Source of the DNA: Actinomycetota bacterium
GTDB lineage: Bacteria; Actinomycetota; Actinomycetes; Nanopelagicales; Nanopelagicaceae
Assembly (NCBI GenBank): GCA_010023045.1
Contig: RGJX01000007.1
Span: 1 to 46,235, forward strand
Direction: 5' to 3'
DNA length: 46,235 nt
The first letter of the stretch is position 1. Every line of letters starts with the position of its first letter. Shown here piece by piece: positions 1 to 10,075 of this stretch. A program made the translations under genes and the position numbers. Below the pieces are notes generated by a model that searched no databases, was not told the origin of the DNA, and saw only the letters and a program-made list of their open reading frames with translations.

Positions 1-1272
1 ATGGAGACACTAACTGTCCCTAAAGGTGGGACTCCCCCGGTAATAGAGAACCGCTCCGAACTCCTCGCAGCAGTTGAAGCGCTCAAAGCCGGCGCTGGTC
101 CAATTGCTATAGATGCTGAGCGCGCAAGTGGCTATCGGTATAGCGCTCGCGCCTATTTGATTCAGATCTTCCGTAGGGGCGGCGGTCTTCATCTTTTAGA
201 TCCAATCGCTTTAAGCGAGGCTCCTGAGTTAAGCCAACTCAATGATTTACTTTCTAGCGAAGAATCGGTGATTCACGCAAGTAGTCAAGATCTTGATTGC
301 CTAAGAGAAATTGGACTAGATCCAAAGATTCTCTTTGATACCGAATTAGGGGCAAGAATTGCTGGTTGTGAGCGAGTTGGACTTGGTGCACTCTGTGAAA
401 ATTTATTGGGATTGCAAATCGCTAAAGAACATAGTGCGGTTGATTGGTCATATCGTCCGTTGAAACAAGAGTGGCTTGACTACGCCGCTCTAGACGTCGC
501 TGTGCTACTAGATATCAGAGATGAGGTAGAGAAATTACTAAGTGACACGGGCAAGCTTGAATGGGCTAAAGAGGAATTTAGTAATTCCCTCAAGATCACT
601 TCGCCGAGAGTTAAGCGAGAGCCATGGCGCAGAGTCTCTGGAATGCATCAAATCAAATCGAGATTTGAGCTAGCGCTCGTAAGAGAAATTTGGACGGCCC
701 GCGACAAAGTAGCTCGTGATTTAGATATAGCCCCTGGCCGATTGCTATCGGATGCCGTCATAATAGAGTTAGTCCAAAAGAAACCTCAGAGTTTTGAGGA
801 ACTTCTTGAGCTAAAAGTCGTCCGAGAACGAATTCGCCACGATTACCAAAAGTCTGAACTGAAAACCTGGTGGAAGATTTTGAGTGGCGGGTACGAGATA
901 GATCAATCGCATTGGCCCGAGATGAGAGCTCGTGGCGATGGCGTTCCTCCGCCAAAGATTTGGCGCGATAAATTTCCGATCGCTTACATCCACTATCAAC
1001 ATGCGCGATTATTGCTTGGAGAAATCTCAAACTCGTTGAAGATTCCCGTCGAGAACTTGATTTCACCAGACTTGGTCCGACGGATTACTTTCAATGAGGG
1101 GCGAGAATTCATCTACAAAGAGGAGAAAGAACGAAAATCAATTGTGGAAGGTGCGCTGACTGCGGGAAGTGCTCGGCCTTGGCAGATCCGTCTCACATTA
1201 GATCCACTTACTTGCGCCCTTGCGAATACCGAACTCCCCAAAGTTGCGGAAGAGCCACTTCCCGAAGAGTGA
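1..1272 (+). CDS. rnd: Ribonuclease D-like 3'-5' exonuclease with HRDC domain
   Basis: ORF 423 aa; DEDD-type exonuclease motifs (IAIDAERASGYRYSARAYLIQI, VIHASSQDLDCL, LDYAALDVAVLLDI) and C-terminal HRDC-like region. Begins at base 1, so the true start could lie outside the window. Confidence 0.9.
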   Translation: METLTVPKGGTPPVIENRSELLAAVEALKAGAGPIAIDAERASGYRYSARAYLIQIFRRGGGLHLLDPIALSEAPELSQLNDLLSSEESVIHASSQDLDCLREIGLDPKILFDTELGARIAGCERVGLGALCENLLGLQIAKEHSAVDWSYRPLKQEWLDYAALDVAVLLDIRDEVEKLLSDTGKLEWAKEEFSNSLKITSPRVKREPWRRVSGMHQIKSRFELALVREIWTARDKVARDLDIAPGRLLSDAVIIELVQKKPQSFEELLELKVVRERIRHDYQKSELKTWWKILSGGYEIDQSHWPEMRARGDGVPPPKIWRDKFPIAYIHYQHARLLLGEISNSLKIPVENLISPDLVRRITFNEGREFIYKEEKERKSIVEGALTAGSARPWQIRLTLDPLTCALANTELPKVAEEPLPEE

Positions 1273-1275
1273 GCG

Positions 1276-1305
1276 GAATTACGCAACACTTATGTTGCGT
1301 AATTC
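1276..1305. promoter_or_regulatory. Perfect inverted repeat GAATTACGCAAC-acttat-GTTGCGTAATTC upstream of iron ABC transporter genes (candidate operator)
   Basis: 12-bp perfect arms, 6-nt spacer, directly after the rnd stop and 24 nt before the ATG at 1330; no T-tract. Confidence 0.6.
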
Positions 1306-1329
1306 AGGCCTCCTCAGTAGGGTCGGGCC

Positions 1330-2203
1330 ATGCCCAAGAGATTTCGAATCCTTCACGGCGCCCTGGTCTCATTGGGCGTTTTTGCTCTCTCGGTCTCGCT
1401 AACCGCCTGTACCGGTGGGCAAGCTGAAAAGAGTTCTCTGACAATCTATTCCGGTCGAAGCCAAGAGTTTATTGAGCCCTTCTTTCAAGCATTTACTGAA
1501 GCAACGGGAATCGCTCTCGATATTCGCTATGGAGATTCATTACAGATCACCATCTAAAGATTGGATTGCTATCACAGGTCGAGCGCGAGTTTTGGCTTAT
1601 GCGCCCGATCGTGTCACCGATCTACCAAGTTCCATTGATGATCTCGTGGATCCAAGGTGGAAAGGGCGTCTGGCAATTGCCCCAACTAATTCTTCCTTCC
1701 AGGCCTTTATTACTGCGATGATACAAGCGCGCGGTTCGGCAGCAACTGAGAGTTGGCTACGCGCACTACAGAAAAACTCGCCCAAGCTTTATGAAAAAAA
1801 TAGTCTCATTGTTCAGGCTATAGATGCTGGCGATGTAGATGCCGGATTAGTCAATCACTATTACACATGGGAAGTTTCTGAGGAATTAGGGCGTGAGATT
1901 AACGTCAAGAATTCCTTCTTTGCTCCAGCAGACTTGGGAAACCTAGTTAATGTCTCAGGTGCGGGAATCTTAAAAACTAGCGAGAAAGCGTCCCTTGCGA
2001 CCGATCTCATTGCGTTTCTACTATCTGATAAAGAACAAGAGCGTTTTGTATCGGATACTCATGAATACTCAATTGTCTTCCCAGGACTTCGCCCAGAAGG
2101 TCTACCTGCTTTGAAGGATATCCAAGCTCCTCTTGTTGACTTAGCGAACCTCTCGGATCTAAAGCGGACCCAGGAGCTCTTGATAAAGGTAGGGCTTCTC
2201 TAA
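1330..2203 (+). pseudogene. Ferric-iron ABC transporter substrate-binding lipoprotein (Fbp/FutA type), disrupted by internal deletion and frameshift
   Basis: ORF 1330..1557 has a lipoprotein signal (LTAC) and LTIYSGRSQEFIEPFFQAFTEATGIALDIRYGDS, then stops. ORF 1472..2203 carries the rest in another frame (YRSPSKDWIAITGRARVLAYAPDRV...). The segment normally between RYGD(S/T) and YRSP.. is missing. Confidence 0.8.
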
Positions 2204-2207
2204 ATAA

Positions 2208-3779
2208 ATGAGTATTACCGGTCAGAAGAATCAGAGTTTGGCGAACGGGGCGAAGCAAGCAACCGACCTCTCGCCAATTCTGCTCTTCGCTGGAATTTTC
2301 ACATTGGCGGCCGCATCTCTCCCTGTTCTATATCTGGTGAGGCGGGCGACGCAGATCGAGGGCGATTTGCTTCGAACCGTTCTCTTCAGAGCAAAGACTT
2401 TGGAAATTTTTATAACAACTCTCTCTCTGGTGCTGGCCGTCGTCGTCCTTGCCACGCTACTAGGCGCGGGCATCGCCTGGGCGCTCAGTAATGTGGAATT
2501 GCCAGGGTCGGCACTTCTACGGGCACTTGTGATTCTCCCCGTTGCGATTCCAAGTTATGTATTCACCTATTCTTGGTTATCTCTGGGATTTCTACCTAAT
2601 GGCTTCTTTGCTGCAGTAGTCGTCCTTACCTTAACAACAACTCCATATGTGACTTTGGCAGCGCTAGCGGCTTTTCGACGGATTGATGGCGCTCAGCTAG
2701 ATGTGGCACAAACGCTAGGCCTAAATCAGTTTGCCTCATTTATTAGAGTCACGCTTCCACAGATTAGAAATGCTCTTGGGGCGGGTTCGCTTATTGTTGC
2801 TCTTTATGTGCTCAGCGACTTTGGCGCAGTTTCACTTCTTGGCGTAGATACATTTACACGGGCAATACAGAACACTTATCAAGGAAGTTTTGATAGGAGT
2901 AGCGCCGCCATCCTGGCATTGATTCTTGTGGCCATCTCCTCCCTAGTTATCTCGTTCGAGATAAGTTTTAGACAGAGATCCACTACACTAAAAAGTTCGG
3001 TACGAATCACTAAGAAGATTCCAGTAATCCACTCAACTAAATCTAAAGTCTGGGCACTTTCTGCAATCCTTCTTTACATCACCGTCGCCCTAATTACCCC
3101 TCTTCTAGTCCTTCTACAGAGATTTCTTTCAAGAATTACGCCGATTGATTTTGCCGAACTCTTGATTGCTGCCCTGTCGACAATCACAGTCTCATTCTTA
3201 GGAGCTTTTGTTGCCATGGTGTTGGCAATTCCAGTCGCTCTTCTTGCCGTGCGGGAGACCTGGATTGGAACTTGGTCAGAGCGAGCAGTGCTTCTAGTCC
3301 ATGCACTTCCGGGGATTGTTATGGGATTAGCGCTAGTTTCTTTCGGCTCTGAGTTCCCGTTCATTTATCAGACTACTGGATTGCTTGCCTTCGCTTATTC
3401 AATCCTCTTTCTTGCCAGGTCTGTGGGAGCAGTCAGGACATCACTTGCAAAAGTTCCTACGAACCTCACCGAGATTGCCGCCACTCTTGGACAGACTAAG
3501 TCTCGTATCTTCTACCGAGTGACACTGCCGCTTGCTGCTCCTGGAGTATTCACCGGCACACTTTTAGTTTTTCTATCTGCAATGAAAGAACTCCCAGCAA
3601 CTCTCATGCTCCGACCGACTGGTTTTGAAACGCTTGCAACTGAGATTTGGAACAACACCGCTATTTTTCGCTTTAGCGAGGCCGCCCCTTACGCTTTGCT
3701 CCTTGTAGCCATCGCGGCTATCCCCACTTTCTTAATCAGTAGACCTGATCGAGATACTGAGCGAGGTGAACTCCAATGA
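2208..3779 (+). CDS. Ferric-iron ABC transporter permease (FbpB-like, two fused permease domains)
   Basis: 523 aa, polytopic; two EAA-like loops (AQTLGLNQFASFIRVTLPQIRNAL; AATLGQTKSRIFYRVTLPLAAPGV). Confidence 0.9.
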   Translation: MSITGQKNQSLANGAKQATDLSPILLFAGIFTLAAASLPVLYLVRRATQIEGDLLRTVLFRAKTLEIFITTLSLVLAVVVLATLLGAGIAWALSNVELPGSALLRALVILPVAIPSYVFTYSWLSLGFLPNGFFAAVVVLTLTTTPYVTLAALAAFRRIDGAQLDVAQTLGLNQFASFIRVTLPQIRNALGAGSLIVALYVLSDFGAVSLLGVDTFTRAIQNTYQGSFDRSSAAILALILVAISSLVISFEISFRQRSTTLKSSVRITKKIPVIHSTKSKVWALSAILLYITVALITPLLVLLQRFLSRITPIDFAELLIAALSTITVSFLGAFVAMVLAIPVALLAVRETWIGTWSERAVLLVHALPGIVMGLALVSFGSEFPFIYQTTGLLAFAYSILFLARSVGAVRTSLAKVPTNLTEIAATLGQTKSRIFYRVTLPLAAPGVFTGTLLVFLSAMKELPATLMLRPTGFETLATEIWNNTAIFRFSEAAPYALLLVAIAAIPTFLISRPDRDTERGELQ

Positions 3780-4837
3780 CAGCCTTAGAAATCAAGGATC
3801 TTGGAGTGCACCTAGGCTCTCGGGAAGTTCTTCGAAACTTAACGCTCACAATCCCCTCGGGATGCTTTGCAGCGCTCTTGGGTCCATCCGGATGTGGCAA
3901 AACAACTTTGCTGCGCACAATTGCTGGGTTAGTGCGTCCATCATCTGGGGCAATCCGTTTTGGAAAACAACTTGTTAGCGTTTCTTCTCTTGTACTTCCG
4001 CCACATAAGCGAAATATCGGTTATCTGCCTCAAGAAGGAGGCTTGTTTCCGCATTTAAGCGTGGGCGAGAATGTTGGTTTTGCGCTTGCAAAGAATTTAA
4101 AAGGGGCTGATAGAGAACTAGTGATTGAAGAGATGTTAGATCTTGTTGGGTTAACTGGATATACATCTCGCAAACCTCATCAACTTAGTGGTGGCCAACA
4201 AACAAGAGTTGCGTTAGCGCGTGCTCTGGCGATTCGCCCCGCCATAGTTCTTCTTGATGAACCATTCTCAAATCTTGATCATGCCTTAAGAGCTGAAGTA
4301 AGCGGTGAAGTTGTCTCATTGCTAAAGAAGTCGAAGACGACCTCTCTTATGGTGACCCATGATCGCGAGGATGCGCTGGTATCTGCCGATTTGATTGCGC
4401 TTATGAGAGATGGACAAGTAGTGCAATCAGGAACGCCAGAAAGTGTTTACATGACCCCCGTTTCAGCTGATATTGCTGAAAGTACGGGTGACATTCTTGA
4501 ACTACCAGCTCAGCGTTTAAAGAAGAATCGAGGGAAGTTGCTCTCTCCCTTGCATTCACTTTCACGTGAGGCATCTGGGGAGATAGAGGCAGGCTCAATT
4601 CTTATTAGGCCAGAAGAAATTCGAATTCATGAGAAAAAAGCTGATCTACCTAAGGCCAAAATCACTCAAATTCACTATTACGGCCATGACGCCGTTCTGG
4701 AGCTGGAGCTGCCTGGATACTCCAAGGAGATAAAGGTCAGAGTTACCGGTCCGCTTAAGTTTGAAGTCGGAAAAACGGTTGCCCTAGAGCATGTTGGCCC
4801 AATTCGATGGGTGTCTAAAAAGCCTACTGGCGAGTAG
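3776..4837 (+). CDS. Ferric-iron ABC transporter ATP-binding protein (FbpC-like)
   Basis: Walker A GPSGCGKTT, signature LSGGQQTRVALARAL, Walker B IVLLDEPFSNLD; 4-bp overlap with permease. Confidence 0.92.
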   Translation: MTALEIKDLGVHLGSREVLRNLTLTIPSGCFAALLGPSGCGKTTLLRTIAGLVRPSSGAIRFGKQLVSVSSLVLPPHKRNIGYLPQEGGLFPHLSVGENVGFALAKNLKGADRELVIEEMLDLVGLTGYTSRKPHQLSGGQQTRVALARALAIRPAIVLLDEPFSNLDHALRAEVSGEVVSLLKKSKTTSLMVTHDREDALVSADLIALMRDGQVVQSGTPESVYMTPVSADIAESTGDILELPAQRLKKNRGKLLSPLHSLSREASGEIEAGSILIRPEEIRIHEKKADLPKAKITQIHYYGHDAVLELELPGYSKEIKVRVTGPLKFEVGKTVALEHVGPIRWVSKKPTGE

Positions 4838-4846
4838 GGTTGTGGC

Positions 4847-6055
4847 ATGAAATCTGCCACCGCTAAAACCAATGTAGTTCTTGTTGATGCTGTCCGCACT
4901 CCCTTTGGCAAAGCCGGGAGTCTTTACGCCGGCACTCGCGCCGATGACATCATGGTTCGCGCAATCCGCGGACTCCTAGAGCGAAATCCTGGAGTGAGCC
5001 CAAGCGATATCGATGATGTTGCCATCGCCGCAGCTACTCAATTTGGCGATCAAGGAATGAATATTGGTCGCTCCACAGCGATTTTGGCAGGACTTCCCAA
5101 GACTGTTCCTGGTTACTCAGTTGATCGTTGGTGCGCAGGCGCGATGACCTCAGTAACAACAATCGCAGGTGCAATAAATATGGGTGCGTACAACCTTGCG
5201 ATCGCTGGCGGCGTTGAACATATGGGAAATCATCCGATGGGCGAAGGCATGGATCCCAACCCTAGATATCTCGCGGAGAAGATTGTTGATACCGATGCGC
5301 TTTCCATGGGAAATACCGCCGAGCGACTCCACGATAAATTTCCACATCTGACAAAAGAGCGCGCTGATAAATATGCCCTTGCCTCTCAAGAAAAAACTGC
5401 AGCCGCATACAAATCTGGAAAGATTCAACCAAATTTGATTCCAGTTGCGGTACGAAGCGCTGAACAAGGTTGGGGCGTTGCAACTATCGATGAACCACCA
5501 CGCCCTGGAACAACGCTAGAAGCACTTGCTGCTTTAAAGACGCCATTTCGTCCATCAGGAAGAGTCACTGCCGGAAATGCTGCGGGTTTAAATGATGGTG
5601 CAACTGCTGCACTTCTTGCCAGCGAGAGTAAAGCTAAAGAATTAGGTCTTGGCATAAAAGCAAAGCTAGTTACATTTGCCTTTGCCGGAGTCGAGCCGGA
5701 AATCATGGGATATGGACCAGTCCCTTCAACCATAAAAGCTTTGAAGCTAGCTGGGTTAGAAATTGGTGATATTGGCCTATTCGAGATTAATGAGGCTTTC
5801 TCAATCCAAGTTCTCTCATTTTTGGATTACTTTGGGATTGCAGATGAAGATCCAAGGGTGAATATTTATGGTGGCGCTATCGCTGTTGGCCATCCACTTG
5901 CTTCATCCGGAATAAGACTGATGTTAAATCTCGCAGAAGGTTTTAAGGAGCGCCCCGAGGTGCGTTATGGAATAACCACAATGTGCATTGGCTTAGGAAT
6001 GGGTGGAACCGTAATTTGGGAGAACCCACACCACAAAGATTTTGGAAAGGCTTAA
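4847..6055 (+). CDS. fadA: Acetyl-CoA acyltransferase (thiolase)
   Basis: 402 aa; thiolase motifs VDRWCAGAMTSV, NEAFS, GGAIAVGHPLASSGIR, TTMCIGLGMGG. Confidence 0.95.
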   Translation: MKSATAKTNVVLVDAVRTPFGKAGSLYAGTRADDIMVRAIRGLLERNPGVSPSDIDDVAIAAATQFGDQGMNIGRSTAILAGLPKTVPGYSVDRWCAGAMTSVTTIAGAINMGAYNLAIAGGVEHMGNHPMGEGMDPNPRYLAEKIVDTDALSMGNTAERLHDKFPHLTKERADKYALASQEKTAAAYKSGKIQPNLIPVAVRSAEQGWGVATIDEPPRPGTTLEALAALKTPFRPSGRVTAGNAAGLNDGATAALLASESKAKELGLGIKAKLVTFAFAGVEPEIMGYGPVPSTIKALKLAGLEIGDIGLFEINEAFSIQVLSFLDYFGIADEDPRVNIYGGAIAVGHPLASSGIRLMLNLAEGFKERPEVRYGITTMCIGLGMGGTVIWENPHHKDFGKA

Positions 6056-6057
6056 AG

Positions 6058-8169
6058 ATGAGCGAATTAAACACTCCTGAAGGCGCCCCCGAAGAAGTTG
6101 TAACCAAGGCGCTGCTCCGCGAGGTCGATCTCTCACCATTTGGTTTCAGCGGAACGCTCTCGCTCATAACTCTAGATAACGGCTTGGATTACAACCGACC
6201 GAACACTCTCGGTCCAAAGTCGCTACAAGAGATTGAAACGGCCTTAACTTCTGCCGAAGCGAGTTCGTCTTCGGCGATTGCGATAACAGGAAAACCTTTT
6301 ATCTTCGCAGCTGGAGCCGATCTTTCCGCCCTACCGTTTGTTAAAGATAAGTCCCAAGCTTTGGCGATCGGAAAGTTTGGACATGATTTGTTCAAGCGCT
6401 TTGCTCGAAGCAAAAAACCAACTTTCGCATTTACTAATGGTCTGGCTCTTGGCGGTGGACTTGAGATTGGTCTGCATTGCAACTATCGCACTTTAGCTTC
6501 AACCGCATTCACCGCACTACCCGAATGTTTCCTCGGCTTAGTCCCGGGCTGGGGTGGGGCAACTATTCTGCCGAAATTGATTGGCCCAGAAAAAGCTGTA
6601 CAAGTAATAATTCTCAACGCGTTAAATAACAACACTATGATGAAAGCTAAGGATGCACTCGCACTTGGTGTTGTTGATGCAGTCTTCGAACCGGCAGATT
6701 TTCTGGAGCGGTCCTGTGCCTTTGCTGCCGATATCTTGAGCGGCAAGAAGAAGTTAGAACGGATAGATCACAGCAAGGATGAATCAGCCTGGGAACGAGC
6801 TATCGCCACCGGCAAAGCGGCGGTTGCAAAGAAATATGGTGGAGCGGATATCGAATCCCCCCGTCGCGCCTTGGAGCTCATAGCCGCGGCTAGAACAAAT
6901 ACGTTAGATCAAGGCTTTGATGCTGAGGATGAAGTTCTCGCCAATCTTGTTATGGCAAATCCGCTGCGCGCCTCCCTTTATGCATTCAACTTGATTCAGA
7001 AGAAAAAGAAGAAGGTTGAAGGAGCTCCAAAGCCAGCCCTCGCTCGCAAGGTCTCTAAAGTAGGAGTAGTTGGCGCAGGTTTAATGGCCTCACAACTTGC
7101 ACTTCTGATAATTCGAAATTTAAGAGTCCCAGTAGTTTTGACCGACCTTGATCAAACTCGGGTTGATAAAGGAATCGCTTGGATCAAAAGCGAAATCGAT
7201 AAATTAGTAGAAAAGAAGCGATTAAATCCAGAAGGTGCTGCGCGGCTAAAGGGTTTAGTTAGTGGCTCCACCGACCAGGGCGTTTTTGCTGGCGCAGACT
7301 TCATTATCGAAGCGGTCTTTGAGGAACTATCAATCAAACAGAAGCTCTTCAAAGACTTGGAGAAGATTATTTCGTCTGAATGTGTTCTTGCCACAAATAC
7401 TTCGTCACTCTCAGTAGAGAAGATGGGTGAAGGCCTTGCTCATCCAGAACGAGTTGTCGGCTTCCATTTCTTCAATCCAGTCGCAGTTATGCCACTTCTT
7501 GAGGTTGCACGTACTTCAAAGACTGATGATGCGACAACCGCCACTGCAATAAACGTTGGTAAAGAACTCAAGAAGACCATGATCATCTGTAAGGATGCTC
7601 CGGGATTTGTAGTCAATCGACTTCTCACACGTTTTATGGGTGAAGTTACGGATGCAATTGATGAGGGAACTCCTTATGACGTTGCAGATTCTGCGCTTCG
7701 GCCACTCGGATTCCCAATGTCACCTCTTGAACTATTCGGATTAGTGGGTCCAGGGGTAGCCCTTCATGTCTCCAAGACGCTAAACGCAAACCTTGGTCCG
7801 CGTTACAAAGTCTCACCAACCGTCTCTCGTTTAGTAGAGAAAGGCGTTAAGTCCTTCTACGTTAAGGATGAATCTGGAAAGTTAGTGGCTAACCAAGAAG
7901 CGCTAGCTCTTGTTGAAAAAGGCGCACAGCCCTCAACTTCAGAAGACGTAAGGTTGCGCGCTCTTAAGGCTCTTGCCGAAGAAGCGCGGATGATGCTTGA
8001 TGAAGGCGTTGTCGCAACCCCATCCGAGATTGATTTATGTATGTTACTTGGAGCTGGATGGCCACTTCACTTAGGTGGCATTCTCCCTTACCTAGATCGC
8101 GAAGGAATCAGTGAGTTGGTTTGCGGGAAGCGCTTTCATCCACATGGAGTTGCGTCCCTTCCTGCTTAG
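6058..8169 (+). CDS. fadB: Multifunctional 3-hydroxyacyl-CoA dehydrogenase / enoyl-CoA hydratase
   Basis: Crotonase N-terminus ([26 protein letters not shown]) plus HAD Rossmann domain ([32 protein letters not shown]). ORF track starts at 5983 inside fadA; ATG at 6058 (MSELNTPEG) is the likely start. Confidence 0.93.
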   Translation: MSELNTPEGAPEEVVTKALLREVDLSPFGFSGTLSLITLDNGLDYNRPNTLGPKSLQEIETALTSAEASSSSAIAITGKPFIFAAGADLSALPFVKDKSQALAIGKFGHDLFKRFARSKKPTFAFTNGLALGGGLEIGLHCNYRTLASTAFTALPECFLGLVPGWGGATILPKLIGPEKAVQVIILNALNNNTMMKAKDALALGVVDAVFEPADFLERSCAFAADILSGKKKLERIDHSKDESAWERAIATGKAAVAKKYGGADIESPRRALELIAAARTNTLDQGFDAEDEVLANLVMANPLRASLYAFNLIQKKKKKVEGAPKPALARKVSKVGVVGAGLMASQLALLIIRNLRVPVVLTDLDQTRVDKGIAWIKSEIDKLVEKKRLNPEGAARLKGLVSGSTDQGVFAGADFIIEAVFEELSIKQKLFKDLEKIISSECVLATNTSSLSVEKMGEGLAHPERVVGFHFFNPVAVMPLLEVARTSKTDDATTATAINVGKELKKTMIICKDAPGFVVNRLLTRFMGEVTDAIDEGTPYDVADSALRPLGFPMSPLELFGLVGPGVALHVSKTLNANLGPRYKVSPTVSRLVEKGVKSFYVKDESGKLVANQEALALVEKGAQPSTSEDVRLRALKALAEEARMMLDEGVVATPSEIDLCMLLGAGWPLHLGGILPYLDREGISELVCGKRFHPHGVASLPA

Positions 8170-10042
8170 CGCCACTTGAGAACCAACTAACTAATTGGCG
8201 GGCAACTGATTGAACGGTAATTCCTAGATCTTCAAGGATCTGATTCCGCTTTGCATGTTCAAAGAAATCAACCGGAATTCCGATTGAATGGATAGGAATC
8301 GCAATGCCAAGTTCTCGGAAGGCATCAGAAAGCGCGCTGGAAATTCCACCGTTTTTGATGCCATCTTCGATTACGACAATCCGTGAATATCGATCTGACA
8401 TCCTGGCCAGAGTTGAAATTGGTAGAGGTCTGACCCATCTTGGATCGATAACTGTTACGCCAACTCCTTCGCGATATGCCTGGGCGGCCGCATCAACTGC
8501 AAGCTGTGCCATGGCGCCGACAGCAATCATCAGAATGTCAGGGCTCTCGCCTCGGTAAAGAACATCTACTCCATCACGTCGCTCGAATGCCGGTAGGTCA
8601 GAATTTATTGCACCCTTCGGGAATCTAAGCAAAGTCGGAGAGTCGCTAACAAGAGAAGCTTCGTCAAGTAACTCTCGTAAGCGCGCACCATCTCTTGGTG
8701 CGGCTACTTTTAGGGTCGGGACAATCCCGGTGAGCGCCAAATCCCAGATTCCATGATGTGATGGACCATCATCGCCCGTAACTCCGGCACGATCCAATAC
8801 AAAAGTAACTCCCGCTTTGTGAAGCGCAACATCTAAGAGAAGTTGGTCAAATGCGCGGTTCAAGAAAGTTGAATAAACCGCAACAACGGGATGCAGCCCC
8901 GCAAATGCCATTCCAGCAGCAGAAGTAGTGGCATGTTGTTCTGCAATTCCGACATCAAAAGTCCGCTCTGGGTATCTTGCCTGGAACTTATCTAGTCCGG
9001 TTGGGCCCAACATTGCAGCAGTAATCGCCACAATATCCTTACGTTTTTCGCCAAGTTCTACTAACGCATCTGAAAATTCTTGAGTCCAAGTCTTGCCACT
9101 CTTTGCAAGTGGCTCACCAGTTTCGGGGTCAACTACGCCTACTGCATGGAATTTTTCAGCTTCATCATTAATCGCGGGCGCATGTCCGCGCCCCTTCTCG
9201 GTGATTGCATGTACTAGGACCGGACCTTCAAATTTCTTCGCTTGAGTTAAAGCTCTTTCTAGCGCCACTATGTCATGGCCATCAATCGGACCAAGGTATT
9301 TAAGGCCGAGATCTTCAAACATACCTTGTGGAGCAACGATATCCTTCAGCCCTTTTTTCATTCCATGAAGAGTTTCATAAATTGGTTGTCCAACGACCGG
9401 GGTTCGCTCAAGCACGCCTTTACCCCAATCCAAGAACTTCTCATAACCTTTTGTAGCCCTTAAAGTTGATAGATAAGTGGCAACTCCCCCGATAGTTGGG
9501 GAATAAGAACGTTCATTATCATTTATAACGATCACCAATCGAAGATCTTTTGATGCAGCAATATTGTTCAGCGCCTCCCATGACATTCCACCCGTGAGCG
9601 CTCCATCGCCTACAACGGCGACTACCGTGCGATCTTGGATGCCTTGGACGCTAAATGCTCTGGCAACTCCGTCCGCCCACGAGAGAGCGGTTGATGCATG
9701 AGAGTTCTCCACCACATCATGTTCGCTCTCGCGTCTATTCGGATATCCCGAAACACCTCCACGTTGACGGAGCTTCTCAAAACCTTCAGCTCTTCCAGTA
9801 AGAAGTTTGTGCACATATGACTGGTGGCCAGTGTCAAAAATAACGACATCATGCGGTGATTGGAAAACGCGATGTACGGCAACGGTGAGCTCTACGATGC
9901 CGAGGTTCGGTCCTAGATGTCCACCTGATTTTGAAACTTTATCGATGAGAAATGTGCGGATTTCCTGAGAGAGTTCATTAAGTTCTTCGCTACTCAAGCG
10001 CGCCAAATCAGAGGGTGACTTAATCCTTGGCAAGAACTTCAT
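8108..10042 (-). CDS. dxs: 1-deoxy-D-xylulose-5-phosphate synthase
   Basis: 644 aa; [69 protein letters not shown]. 3' end overlaps the fadB 3' end by 62 bp on the opposite strand. Confidence 0.96.
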   Translation of the reverse strand: MKFLPRIKSPSDLARLSSEELNELSQEIRTFLIDKVSKSGGHLGPNLGIVELTVAVHRVFQSPHDVVIFDTGHQSYVHKLLTGRAEGFEKLRQRGGVSGYPNRRESEHDVVENSHASTALSWADGVARAFSVQGIQDRTVVAVVGDGALTGGMSWEALNNIAASKDLRLVIVINDNERSYSPTIGGVATYLSTLRATKGYEKFLDWGKGVLERTPVVGQPIYETLHGMKKGLKDIVAPQGMFEDLGLKYLGPIDGHDIVALERALTQAKKFEGPVLVHAITEKGRGHAPAINDEAEKFHAVGVVDPETGEPLAKSGKTWTQEFSDALVELGEKRKDIVAITAAMLGPTGLDKFQARYPERTFDVGIAEQHATTSAAGMAFAGLHPVVAVYSTFLNRAFDQLLLDVALHKAGVTFVLDRAGVTGDDGPSHHGIWDLALTGIVPTLKVAAPRDGARLRELLDEASLVSDSPTLLRFPKGAINSDLPAFERRDGVDVLYRGESPDILMIAVGAMAQLAVDAAAQAYREGVGVTVIDPRWVRPLPISTLARMSDRYSRIVVIEDGIKNGGISSALSDAFRELGIAIPIHSIGIPVDFFEHAKRNQILEDLGITVQSVARQLVSWFSSGAKQEGTQLHVDESASRKPTH

Positions 10043-10075
10043 AGCGCCTATGGTAACTATTAGCTAAGCAACAAT

